A stretch of DNA of 20,191 bases, taken from positions 1-20,191 of the forward strand of contig JAEVZP010000045.1 of assembly GCA_023392185.1 (NCBI GenBank). The letters are read 5' to 3'. This stretch comes from Bacteroidota bacterium. Its GTDB lineage: Bacteria; Bacteroidota; Bacteroidia; Chitinophagales; Chitinophagaceae. Shown one piece after another: positions 13,833 to 20,191 of this stretch (position 1 is the stretch's first letter; every line of letters starts with the position of its first letter). The position numbers and the translations under genes were made by a program. The notes under the pieces are model-generated. The model did not search any database. It saw nothing but the letters and a program-made list of their open reading frames with translations, and was not told where the DNA came from.

Positions 13833-13870
13833 CAAAGGGGCTGCTTCTGTTTTCAGAAGCAGCCCCTTTG
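13833..13870. terminator. Bidirectional terminator between tRNA-Arg and the dipeptidase gene
   Basis: Perfect 17-base arms CAAAGGGGCTGCTTCTG (13833-13849) and CAGAAGCAGCCCCTTTG (13854-13870) have a TTTT loop. It sits 12 bases from the end of the convergent dipeptidase gene. Confidence 0.85.
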
Positions 13871-13882
13871 CTAATACCAGCC

Positions 13883-15256
13883 TTATTTCCCGGCCATATC
13901 CGCAAAATACTTGTGGAAATACGGAATCGTTTCAATCCCTTTGTAATAGTTGGCGAGATCGTATTTCTCGTTGGGCGAGTGGATGTTATCGTTGTCCAGC
14001 CCGAAGCCCATCAAAACTGTTTTCAGACCCAGCACTTTTTCAAAAAGAGCGATGATCGGGATAGAGCCGCCGCCGCGTGTCGGGATCGGGGCTTTGCCGA
14101 AAGTGGTTTCAATGGCCTTGGCTGCTGCCTGATAGGCCGGGCTGTCGGTTGGCGTTACCACCGGTTCGCCGCCGTGGTGCGCCGTTACTTTTACCTGGAC
14201 GGAAGCCGGTGCAAGACTTTCAAAATGTTTCCGGAAAAGTTCCGAGATTTCGTCGCTGTTCTGCCCCGGAACAAGGCGCATTGAGATTTTGGCATAAGCC
14301 TTAGACGGCAAAACCGTTTTGGCGCCTTCGCCGGTGTAGCCGCCCCAGATGCCGTTTACGTCCAGCGTGGGCCGGATGCCGGTGCGCTCCAGTGTGGTAT
14401 AGCCTTTCTCGCCCCAGCCTTCTTTTACGCCCAGGTCGGTGTTGTATTCCTCCTGATTGAAAGGTGCATTGTTCAGGGATGTGCGCTCTTCGGCGGTTAG
14501 TTCCTCTACTTTGTCATAAAAACCTTTGACGGTGATATGGCCGTTTTCGTCGTGCAGCGAAGCAATCATGCGACACAGTTCGTTGCAGGGGTTATTGACC
14601 GCACCACCATACACACCGGAGTGCAGATCGCGGTTTGGGCCGGTCACTTCCACTTCCATATAGGCCAGTCCGCGCAGGCCGGTCTCCAGGCTCGGGTGTT
14701 CCATAGAAATCATCGACGTATCAGACACCAGCACAATGTCGGCTTTCAGGAGGTCTTTGTGGGCTTCGAGGAAGGTGCCAAGGTTGGAAGAGCCCACTTC
14801 TTCTTCGCCTTCAATCATAAACTTCACATTGCAGGCCAAAGTACCGGTGGCATTCATGACTTCCAGTGCCTTGACGTGCATAAACATCTGCCCTTTGTCG
14901 TCGGCAGCACCCCGGGCGTAGATTTTTCCGTCTTTAATCACCGGCTCGAAAGGGCCACTGTTCCAAAGCTCGAGCGGATCGGCGGGCTGCACGTCGTAGT
15001 GGCCATAGACCAGAACGGTTGGCGCATGTTCGCCCACCAGTTTCTCGCCATACACAATCGGGTGGCCTTCCGTCGGGAAGATTTCGGCTTTGTCGCAGCC
15101 GGCCTGTAGCAGCGATTCCTTTACGGCTTCTGCGCAACGGGCTACGTCTTTGCTGTATTTACTATCGGCGCTTACGCTCGGAATGCGCAGCAGGGTCAGC
15201 AGTTCTTCTAAAAAACGGTCTTTGTTTTGTTCGATAAAGTCTTTGGGAGAAGCCAC
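13883..15256 (-). CDS. M20-family dipeptidase (ArgE/DapE/CPG2-like)
   Basis: A 457-residue two-zinc metallopeptidase. The metal and catalytic motifs are plain: VLVYGHYDVQP with His86 and Asp88, YARGAADDKGQ with bridging Asp119, and FMIEGEEEVGSS with the general base Glu in 149-153. A lid/dimerisation domain occupies about 190-350 (DLHSGVYGGAVNNPCNEL). The C-terminal GFGLDNDNIHSPNEKYDL supplies the last histidine ligand. No signal peptide is present, so it is probably a cytoplasmic dipeptidase of broad specificity. The ATG at 15256 gives the usual N terminus. The neighbours (tRNA-Arg, queA) are not functionally related. Confidence 0.9.
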   Translation of the reverse strand: MASPKDFIEQNKDRFLEELLTLLRIPSVSADSKYSKDVARCAEAVKESLLQAGCDKAEIFPTEGHPIVYGEKLVGEHAPTVLVYGHYDVQPADPLELWNSGPFEPVIKDGKIYARGAADDKGQMFMHVKALEVMNATGTLACNVKFMIEGEEEVGSSNLGTFLEAHKDLLKADIVLVSDTSMISMEHPSLETGLRGLAYMEVEVTGPNRDLHSGVYGGAVNNPCNELCRMIASLHDENGHITVKGFYDKVEELTAEERTSLNNAPFNQEEYNTDLGVKEGWGEKGYTTLERTGIRPTLDVNGIWGGYTGEGAKTVLPSKAYAKISMRLVPGQNSDEISELFRKHFESLAPASVQVKVTAHHGGEPVVTPTDSPAYQAAAKAIETTFGKAPIPTRGGGSIPIIALFEKVLGLKTVLMGFGLDNDNIHSPNEKYDLANYYKGIETIPYFHKYFADMAGK

Positions 15257-15438
15257 AGGTCGATGTGTTTTTAAAAGGATGAAACAGAAAACAGAAAAAG
15301 CAGCAAGATCTTTTGCTTATCTGCAAAGAACGGAAAAATTTTCCGGGCCTCTGAGGGGAAGGAAAGGGGGAGATTTCCGGAAAACCGGTTTGTTTTCCGG
15401 AGAAAGCGGTTACCTAAAACACTTTTAGAATAATAAAT

Positions 15439-15469
15439 TTTGCCATACGTTTTTAAAGTTGTACCTTTG
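15439..15469 (+). promoter_or_regulatory. Bacteroidota -33/-7 promoter of queA
   Basis: TTTG at 15439-15442, a 19-base spacer and TACCTTTG at 15462-15469 match the consensus at both boxes. This leaves a leader of about 30 bases before the queA ATG at 15506. It is the best promoter in the window. Confidence 0.75.
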
Positions 15470-15505
15470 CACACTTTTAGCCCAAAAAATTTTTCCCCTT
15501 TCTGC

Positions 15506-16555
15506 ATGAAGCTGTCGCAATTCCATTTTGATCTTCCTTTAAACCTGATTGCCCAGCATCCGGCAAAATCCCGCGACGAAGCCCGCATGATGGTGGTGCA
15601 CCGCCACACCGGCCAGATCGAACACAAAGCTTTCAAAAATATCGTTGAGTATTTCGACGATAAAGACGTCATGGTAGTGAACAACACCAAGGTTTTTCCG
15701 GCCCGCCTCTATGGTCGCAAGGAGAAAACCGGTGCAGAAATTGAAGTGTTTTTGCTGCGTGAGCTCAACCGCGCCAACCGCCTGTGGGACGTAATTGTAG
15801 AGCCGGCCCGTAAAATCCGGGTGGGCAACAAGCTGTATTTTGGCGATGATGATGAACTGGTGGCCGAAGTGGTGGACAACACAACTTCCCGGGGCCGTAC
15901 CATTCGTTTCATTTTTGACGGCGACGACGAAGCCTTCCGCGAAAAGCTCAACTCTCTGGGCGAAACGCCGCTGCCGCGCTATATCAAGCGCACGCCCGAC
16001 GAGGCCGACCGCGACCGCTATCAAACCGTTTATGCCAAACACATTGGCGCCGTAGCAGCTCCAACGGCCGGTCTGCACTTTTCCCGCGAACTCATCAAGC
16101 GCCTCGAGATTAAAGGCATTAAGTTTGCCGAAACGACCCTCCACACCGGTCTCAATACCTTCCGGCCCATCGAAGTGGAAGACCTCACCAAGCACAAGAT
16201 GGACGCCGAGTACTTTAAGATCGATGATTTTAACTCCGATATCATCAATGCTGCGCTCGATCAGAAACGCCGCGTGTGCGCCATTGGCACCACGACCATG
16301 CGGGTGCTCGAAACCTCGATGACGGCGCGCAACCGTATCAAGTCTTCGGAAGGCTGGACCAATATCTTTATCCATCCGCCTTACAAGTTTTCTATCGCCG
16401 ACTCGCTGGTGACCAATTTCCATCTGCCGAAGACCGGCCTGATGGTGATGGCGGCGGCCTTTGCCGGATACGACCTTTTGATGGAAGCTTATCAGACGGC
16501 TATCAAGGAAAAATACCGTTTCTTTGACTACGGCGATGCACTTCTGATTGTGTAA
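15506..16555 (+). CDS. queA: S-adenosylmethionine:tRNA ribosyltransferase-isomerase QueA
   Basis: Transfers and isomerises the ribosyl part of SAM onto 7-aminomethyl-7-deazaguanine in tRNA, giving epoxyqueuosine, the next-to-last step of queuosine synthesis. 349 residues from ATG 15506 match the usual length. The N terminus MKLSQFHFDLPLNLIAQHPAKSRDEARMMV-type sequence is diagnostic. Further blocks are DVMVVNNTKVFPARLYGRKEKTGAEIEVFLL, LPRYIKRTPDEADRDRYQTVYA, GAVAAPTAGLHFSRELI, TTLHTGLNTFRP, AIGTTTMRVLET and TNFHLPKTGLMVMAAAFAGYDLL. An upstream TTG frame extension was rejected because a promoter lies within it. Other queuosine genes are not in the window. Confidence 0.97.
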   Translation: MKLSQFHFDLPLNLIAQHPAKSRDEARMMVVHRHTGQIEHKAFKNIVEYFDDKDVMVVNNTKVFPARLYGRKEKTGAEIEVFLLRELNRANRLWDVIVEPARKIRVGNKLYFGDDDELVAEVVDNTTSRGRTIRFIFDGDDEAFREKLNSLGETPLPRYIKRTPDEADRDRYQTVYAKHIGAVAAPTAGLHFSRELIKRLEIKGIKFAETTLHTGLNTFRPIEVEDLTKHKMDAEYFKIDDFNSDIINAALDQKRRVCAIGTTTMRVLETSMTARNRIKSSEGWTNIFIHPPYKFSIADSLVTNFHLPKTGLMVMAAAFAGYDLLMEAYQTAIKEKYRFFDYGDALLIV

Positions 16556-16585
16556 AAGACGCTTTTTGGCTCATTTTTAATCGGG

Positions 16586-16636
16586 CGTTTTATCCGCCGG
16601 TCCTAATTTTCCGGCGGATAAAGCGTTTCTTTTTTA
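16586..16636 (+). terminator. Terminator after queA
   Basis: TTATCCGCCGG (16590-16600) pairs with CCGGCGGATAA (16611-16621), with the flanks GCGTT and AGCGTT adding weaker pairing. TTTCTTTTTT follows. It lies 31 bases after the queA stop, just before gmhA. Confidence 0.75.
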
Positions 16637-16641
16637 CCGGC

Positions 16642-17229
16642 ATGACAGCAACCATAGCAGATATTCTCCGGAAATCAATCGATACTAAAACTAAAGTGCT
16701 TCAGGATGCGCAGTTGCTCCAAACCATACAGGCGGTTGTAGAAGCCTGCTCAGAAGCATTTGAGAAAGGCAACAAAGTCCTTTTTTGCGGCAACGGCGGC
16801 TCGGCTGCCGATGCGCAGCACCTGGCGGCCGAGTTTAGCGGCCGCTTTTATACCGACCGCAATCCGCTGCCCTCCGAAGCCCTGCACTGCAACACCAGCT
16901 ATCTGACGGCCGTAGGCAACGATTATGGCTATGAAAACGTGTATAGCCGGGCCGTGAAAGGCCATGGAAAGGCCGGCGATATCCTGGTGGGGCTTTCTAC
17001 TTCCGGAAATTCCGAAAATATTCTGCGCGCTTTTGACGTTGCACGCGAAATCGGCATCACGACTGTTGGTTTTACCGGCGACACCGGTGGCAAAATGGCA
17101 GCTACATCTGATTTTTTAATTAATATTCCTTCCAGGGACACGCCGCGCATTCAGGAATGTCATATCACTGTCGGACATATCGTTTGCGAGTTGGTAGAGG
17201 CCAAACTTTTTTCCGGAAAAACTGTCTGA
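16642..17229 (+). CDS. gmhA: D-sedoheptulose-7-phosphate isomerase GmhA
   Basis: Converts sedoheptulose 7-phosphate into D-glycero-D-manno-heptose 7-phosphate, the first step to nucleotide-activated heptose for lipopolysaccharide or other surface glycans. 195 residues form one SIS domain. The phosphate-binding loop is VLFCGNGGSAADAQHLAAEFSGRF (about 46-69) and the second is ILVGLSTSGNSENILRA (about 113-129). Family residues Glu in AAEF and His in ITVGHIVCE match the catalytic pair known from E. coli GmhA. The stop is six bases before gmhB, so both belong to one operon. No own promoter is evident. Confidence 0.92.
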   Translation: MTATIADILRKSIDTKTKVLQDAQLLQTIQAVVEACSEAFEKGNKVLFCGNGGSAADAQHLAAEFSGRFYTDRNPLPSEALHCNTSYLTAVGNDYGYENVYSRAVKGHGKAGDILVGLSTSGNSENILRAFDVAREIGITTVGFTGDTGGKMAATSDFLINIPSRDTPRIQECHITVGHIVCELVEAKLFSGKTV

Positions 17230-17235
17230 ATCGAC

Positions 17236-17829
17236 ATGAAATCATTGGATACCACAGATTGCATTGACCCCAGCTGGACTTTATTTCTGGATCGCGACGG
17301 GGTTATAAATGAAGAAGCAGTCGGCAGCTATATTACCAGCTGGCCCGATTTCCGGTTTTGCAGCGGTTCGCTCGAAGCGATTGCGCGGCTGGGCGGGATT
17401 TTCGGAAAAGTAATTGTTGTGACCAACCAGCGCGGCGTAGGCCGGGGTGTTATGGACATGGACACGCTGCGGGAAATTCACCAGAACATGCACCACGAGG
17501 TGACCGAAAGCGGTGGCCGCATCGACCGGATTTATGCGGCTACGGCCGTGAGCGATGACGACCACAACCGCAAGCCCAACACGGGTATGGGGCTGCAAAG
17601 CCGGGAGGATTTTCCGGAAATTGAGTTCCGTAAAAGCATTATGGTCGGCAATTCCTTGTCGGACATGGAGTTTGGCAAGCGCCTGGGGATGCACACCGTT
17701 TTCCTGACCACCAAATCCGGGCCTTATGAGCAAATGGAAGACCTCATCGACGAACAGTTTCCGGACCTGGCTGCCTGGAGCCTCGCGCTGGAGGCCAAGC
17801 TGGAGCGGAATTGCGAGGAGGTAGAGTGA
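17236..17829 (+). CDS. gmhB: HAD-family heptose (bis)phosphate phosphatase, GmhB-like
   Basis: Probably removes the 7-phosphate of D-glycero-D-manno-heptose 1,7-bisphosphate, the step two after GmhA. 197 residues with HAD motifs in order: FLDRDGVINEEAVGSYI (motif I, about 17-33), VVTNQRGVGRG (motif II, about 67-77), RKPNTGMGL (Lys motif) and IMVGNSLSDMEFGKRLGM (motif IV, about 136-153). The Cys-x-His...Cys-x-Cys zinc loop of classical GmhB is absent: the region reads AATAVSDDDHNRKPNTGM. It is thus a zinc-less variant, and substrate choice (alpha or beta anomer, or another sugar phosphate) is open. Its last 23 codons and stop are duplicated at 19254-19325. The heptose kinase/nucleotidyltransferase genes are not in the window. 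Confidence 0.82.
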   Translation: MKSLDTTDCIDPSWTLFLDRDGVINEEAVGSYITSWPDFRFCSGSLEAIARLGGIFGKVIVVTNQRGVGRGVMDMDTLREIHQNMHHEVTESGGRIDRIYAATAVSDDDHNRKPNTGMGLQSREDFPEIEFRKSIMVGNSLSDMEFGKRLGMHTVFLTTKSGPYEQMEDLIDEQFPDLAAWSLALEAKLERNCEEVE

Positions 17830-17861
17830 TTTCCGGAAAGTATCTACCTTGTAAAGGTCCT

Positions 17862-17901
17862 GAACCGAAGGCCGCGTTTGAAAACGTGCCTTCGGTTTTT
17901 T
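17862..17901 (+). terminator. Terminator after gmhB
   Basis: AACCGAAGGC at about 17862-17871 pairs with GCCTTCGGTT at about 17889-17898, with a TTTTTT run extending from the end of the stem. It closes the gmhA-gmhB transcript before the ATPase gene. Confidence 0.75.
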
Positions 17902-17977
17902 GTTGCCCGGAAATGGAAATGCCCCTGTTATCGCCGCTGCAATACGTCCGCAAACATGCAGTTTGGAGCCTATCATC

Positions 17978-18012
17978 CATGTAAATCTAAATTTTCATGT
18001 TAGATTTGCATG
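17978..18012. promoter_or_regulatory. Operator-like inverted repeat over the ATPase promoter
   Basis: CATGTAAATCTAA (17978-17990) and TTAGATTTGCATG (18000-18012) are 13-base arms with one mismatch and a 9-base spacer. The right arm contains TAGATTTG (18001-18008), a match to the -7 box TAnnTTTG, and ends one base before the ATG at 18014. A protein bound here would cover the promoter and start codon. Self-regulation is possible but unproven. Confidence 0.6.
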
Positions 18013-18013
18013 A

Positions 18014-19177
18014 ATGATAGACCGTTTGCTGTTCCCCAAGCTGGAAGCTGCCCTTCAACGTAGTCCGGCAGTCGCGCTTACCGGCCCGCGACAGGTTGGC
18101 AAAACCACGCTGGCATTCGCCCTTCAAAAAGAAAAAACTTCACTTTACCTGGACCTGGAAGAGCCGCAGGACCGGTTGCGGGCAGAGGCAATTGGCGCTT
18201 TGCAGGCGCAGCATCCGGAAACCCTTCTGATGCTCGATGAGGTGCAGCGCCTGCCGGATATCTTTAGTCGCTTGCGAGGCATTATTGATAAAGAAAGGCG
18301 GCAGGGAAACAAAACCGGATTATTTCTGCTTCTCGGCTCGGCTTCAATGGAATTGCTGCGGCAGTCTTCCGAGTCGCTGGCAGGGCGCATTACGTACCTG
18401 GAGCTTTTTCCGGTCAATGCGCTGGAATATGCGTCTCGCGGGTCGGTACCAACGCTGTGGCAACGGGGTGGATTTCCGGAAAGCTTGCTGGCTGATTCCG
18501 ACAAAGACAGCTTTGCCTGGCGGCAGGATTTTATCCGCACCTACATTGAGCGCGACATGCCGCAATTGGGCCTGCGCCTGCCGGCAGCCACACTGGAGCG
18601 TTTCTGGCAAATGCTCGCCTACAATCAGGGAACGCCTTTCAACGCGGCACAATACGCCCGTAATATGGATGTATCAAGCGTTACCGTCGCGCGGTATCTC
18701 GATTTCATGGCTGACCTGCTGCTGGTGCGCAAGCTCCTTCCCTGGACCTTCAACGTCAATAAACGCCTTGCCCGCTCGCCAAAGGTATATGTCCGGGATA
18801 GCGGCATCACCCACGCACTGACTGGTGTAAAAGACTACACGCAGTTGCTGGGCCATCCGGTGATGGGCGGTAGCTGGGAAGGGTTTGTAATAGAGAATAT
18901 CCTCTCCATAGTGCAAAGTCAGGCGCAGCCTTATTATTATCGCACTTCCAATGGCGCTGAGATCGACCTGGTGCTGGAGTTTTCGCCTACGGAGCGCTGG
19001 GCCATTGAGATTAAACACAACCCGGCTCCCCGCCTGAGCAAAGGATTTTTTATAGGCTGCGAGGATATTGCAGCTACCCGCAGAATTGTGGTTCACAGCG
19101 GCGAGGGCAGTTTCCCGATGGCCAACGACGTAGAAGCCATGGGCTTGCACGATCTGTTGAAGGCCCTTCAAAACTGA
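18014..19177 (+). CDS. AAA_14/DUF4143 ATP-binding protein
   Basis: 387 residues. The N-terminal AAA-type ATPase has Walker A GPRQVGKTT (about 24-32), Walker B LLMLDEVQRL (about 71-80) and the sensor-like LFLLLGSASMELL. The C-terminal DUF4143 part (about 190-387) has a winged-helix-like stretch (NAAQYARNMDVSSVTVARYLDFM). It also has a restriction-endonuclease-fold signature, AEIDLVLEF...WAIEIKHN, with acidic and Lys residues in the PD-(D/E)xK pattern. Such proteins are frequent, variable and unassigned in Bacteroidota and archaea. The gene lies between two copies of the gmhB 3' end and so looks like a later arrival at this site. No toxin or antitoxin partner is seen beside it. Confidence 0.85.
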   Translation: MIDRLLFPKLEAALQRSPAVALTGPRQVGKTTLAFALQKEKTSLYLDLEEPQDRLRAEAIGALQAQHPETLLMLDEVQRLPDIFSRLRGIIDKERRQGNKTGLFLLLGSASMELLRQSSESLAGRITYLELFPVNALEYASRGSVPTLWQRGGFPESLLADSDKDSFAWRQDFIRTYIERDMPQLGLRLPAATLERFWQMLAYNQGTPFNAAQYARNMDVSSVTVARYLDFMADLLLVRKLLPWTFNVNKRLARSPKVYVRDSGITHALTGVKDYTQLLGHPVMGGSWEGFVIENILSIVQSQAQPYYYRTSNGAEIDLVLEFSPTERWAIEIKHNPAPRLSKGFFIGCEDIAATRRIVVHSGEGSFPMANDVEAMGLHDLLKALQN

Positions 19178-19253
19178 TCAAATCCGGCGAAGGAATACAC
19201 GCTTGATTTCCCCGCAAAGCTATATATACAATCATAAAATTTTGGAAGAGCCC

Positions 19254-19325
19254 TTTCCGGATTTGGCTGCCTGGAGCCTCGCGCTGGAGGCCAAGCTGGA
19301 GCGAAATTGCGAGGAGGTAGAGTAA
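19254..19325 (+). pseudogene. Remnant second copy of the gmhB 3' end
   Basis: The 72 bases align without gaps to 17758-17829, with 68 identities. Read in frame they give the same 23 residues, FPDLAAWSLALEAKLERNCE plus EVE, and a stop. All four differences are silent: GAC/GAT and CTG/TTG in the Asp-Leu codons, CGG/CGA for Arg, and TGA/TAA for the stop. Upstream of it no gmhB sequence is seen. A TATATATA stretch lies about 25 bases before. Confidence 0.85.
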
Positions 19326-19342
19326 CCCTTTTTTCTAAACAA

Positions 19343-19378
19343 AAAAGCACTTCAGGGTTTTTCTTTGAAGTGCTTTTC
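19343..19378 (+). terminator. Terminator after the gmhB remnant
   Basis: AAAAGCACTTCA (about 19344-19355) pairs with TGAAGTGCTTTT (about 19366-19377), with a T-rich loop and tail. It is unlike the terminator that follows the intact gmhB. Confidence 0.8.
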
Positions 19379-19560
19379 TTATATACATTGCTGGTAAAAG
19401 CTTTTTACGGGGTAGGTGTGAAAGTCTGCATGGAAGCAGTTTGTGTTGCCATAGCCCTGGATACTGCGGCGCATCCCGGTCTGTGGATGTTAAAAACGGC
19501 TGTCTCCATTGTTTTTAAAGGCTTTCAAACAAATCTTTCCTTTTAAAACTAAATATTTTT
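19379..19560. other. Gap with no recognised gene
   Basis: Only short features are visible: GTAAAAGCTTTTTAC near 19394, and a hairpin TTAAAAAC/GTTTTTAA at 19490-19497 and 19511-19518. An open frame across this stretch begins inside the gmhB remnant and crosses the terminator, and has no protein-like character. Confidence 0.5.
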
Positions 19561-19563
19561 TTG

Positions 19564-19571
19564 TACTTTTG
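19564..19571 (+). promoter_or_regulatory. -7 promoter box of the infA operon
   Basis: TACTTTTG matches TAnnTTTG. It lies 13 bases before the infA ATG, predicting a leader of under 10 bases. The -33 region is T-rich but not a perfect TTTG. Confidence 0.6.
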
Positions 19572-19584
19572 CCCACCTTTTTCT

Positions 19585-19803
19585 ATGGCTAAACAGCAAA
19601 TGATCAAACAGGACGGCGTCATTGTGGAGGCTTTGTCCAACGCAATGTTCCGTGTCCGTCTGGAAAACGGGCACGAAATCATCGCCACTATTTCCGGAAA
19701 AATGCGCATGCACTACATCCGCATCCTGCCCGGCGACAAGGTAGGCGTGGAGATGAGCCCGTATGATCTGAGCCGCGGCCGTATTAATTACCGGTATAAG
19801 TAG
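19585..19803 (+). CDS. infA: Translation initiation factor IF-1
   Basis: 72 residues, the normal IF-1 length, from ATG 19585. It is a single OB-fold (S1-type) protein that binds the ribosomal A site during initiation. Landmarks: IKQDGVIVEALSNAMFRVRLENGHEI, ISGKMRMHYIRILPGDKV and a C terminus SPYDLSRGRINYRYK. An upstream TTG extension (from 19561) is rejected because it would include the promoter box. It is first in the cluster with rpmJ and rpsM. The usual upstream partners secY and map are not next to it. Confidence 0.97.
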   Translation: MAKQQMIKQDGVIVEALSNAMFRVRLENGHEIIATISGKMRMHYIRILPGDKVGVEMSPYDLSRGRINYRYK

Positions 19804-19850
19804 GTAAGACTGGTATCAGGTATCAAGACATAAGTATCAAGACACCGGGC
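19804..19850. repeat. Short GGTATCAAGACA direct repeats
   Basis: GGTATCAGGTATCAAGACA and AGTATCAAGACA follow each other just after infA. They are simple near-direct repeats in the 106-base infA-rpmJ gap. Confidence 0.4.
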
Positions 19851-19909
19851 CTCTTTTCTACGGAACCATTTCAACCTTTTAACCACGTTTAAATCCCATT
19901 TTATAACCC

Positions 19910-20026
19910 ATGAAAGTTCGTGCTGCCATTAAAAAGCGGAGCGCCGATTGCAAAATCGTTCGCCGCAAAGGCAAACTCTACGTTATCAACAAGAAAAATC
20001 CTCGCTTCAAGCAGCGTCAAGGGTAA
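19910..20026 (+). CDS. rpmJ: 50S ribosomal protein L36, zinc-free form
   Basis: 38 residues starting MKVRAAIKKRSADCKIVRRK and ending KQRQG, the L36 pattern. The zinc ligands of the classical form (three Cys and one His) are mostly lost. Only the Cys at residue 14 remains, with Ser at the first site and Asn/Phe-region residues at the others. This C-minus form is usual in Bacteroidota. It lies between infA and rpsM as expected. Confidence 0.95.
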   Translation: MKVRAAIKKRSADCKIVRRKGKLYVINKKNPRFKQRQG

Positions 20027-20075
20027 TTTTTGTTTTCGAAAGTCTTTTTAGAACCACCCCGACGAATCCCCATTT

Positions 20076-20191
20076 ATGGCTCGTATTGCAGGTATTGACC
20101 TACCCAAAAACAAGCGCGGCGAAATCGCGCTGACTTACATCTACGGCATCGGCCGCAGCACTGCCCAGCGCATCCTCGACGAATCCGGCAT
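20076..20191 (+). CDS. rpsM: 30S ribosomal protein S13, 5' part only
   Basis: ATG 20076 opens MARIAGIDLPKNKRGEIALT and continues YIYGIGRSTAQRILDESGI until the window ends. This is the conserved N terminus of S13, a protein of the small-subunit head. The rest lies outside. The 49-base gap after rpmJ and the same strand indicate one operon. Confidence 0.95.
   Translation, partial: MARIAGIDLPKNKRGEIALTYIYGIGRSTAQRILDESG

Noticed and set aside
18014..19177. Toxin-antitoxin or defence system around the ATPase
   Set aside because: No second small gene with a compatible partner lies on either side; the single ATPase does not justify the claim.
19307..19546. 79-codon open frame after the gmhB remnant
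   Set aside because: It starts inside the remnant and crosses a terminator; no conserved pattern is visible.
1..20191. Insertion sequence, transposase, integrase or prophage gene
   Set aside because: No open frame shows a transposase, recombinase or phage motif; only non-coding repeats suggest mobility.

Overview
The window looks like chromosomal DNA of a Bacteroidota bacterium, probably of the Chitinophagia/Saprospiria type. Three kinds of evidence support this. Promoters carry the Bacteroidota -7 box TAnnTTTG, in two cases with a TTTG -33 box. Two secreted proteins end in type IX secretion (T9SS) sorting domains. Ribosomal protein L36 is the zinc-free form. Genus cannot be fixed from the sequence.

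Layout. (1) 1-900: a terminator from an upstream gene, then rlmB (23S rRNA 2'-O-methyltransferase). (2) 944-6920: a repeat-rich gap, then a cobalamin riboswitch leading into a B12-uptake locus. The locus holds a DUF4465-type T9SS surface protein, a second T9SS surface protein, a BtuG-like beta-propeller lipoprotein and a BtuB-like TonB-dependent receptor. (3) 7005-8061: lipoprotein MsrA on the minus strand, divergent from two tRNA-Ser genes (UGA, CGA), each followed by a palindromic terminator. (4) 8080-10072, minus strand: inorganic pyrophosphatase and two uncharacterised proteins, separated by a repeat cluster. (5) 10237-12581, minus strand: a two-gene membrane Fe-S electron-transfer module (CCG-domain subunit plus membrane 2x[4Fe-4S] subunit). 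(6) 12680-15256: a secreted hypothetical protein, tRNA-Arg(UCU), and an M20 dipeptidase on the minus strand. (7) 15506-17829: queA, then gmhA-gmhB for ADP/GDP-heptose precursor synthesis. (8) 18014-19325: an AAA/DUF4143 ATPase gene lying between the true gmhB 3' end and a second copy of the last 72 bases of gmhB. (9) 19585-20191: infA-rpmJ-rpsM, the start of a ribosomal protein operon, cut by the window end.

The most interesting signals are four. First, the B12 locus appears to use T9SS-exported surface proteins beside BtuG/BtuB homologues. Second, the ATPase gene is bracketed by a duplicated gmhB tail whose four base differences are all silent. Third, the palindrome TTCCGGAA, usually inside TTTCCGGAAA, occurs about 29 times in 20 kb where fewer than one is expected, in genes and gaps alike. 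Fourth, several different palindromic repeat families fill the gaps, and one of them supplies the stop codon of two separate genes.

All calls are by reading; no database search or folding program was run, and counts made by eye are approximate.
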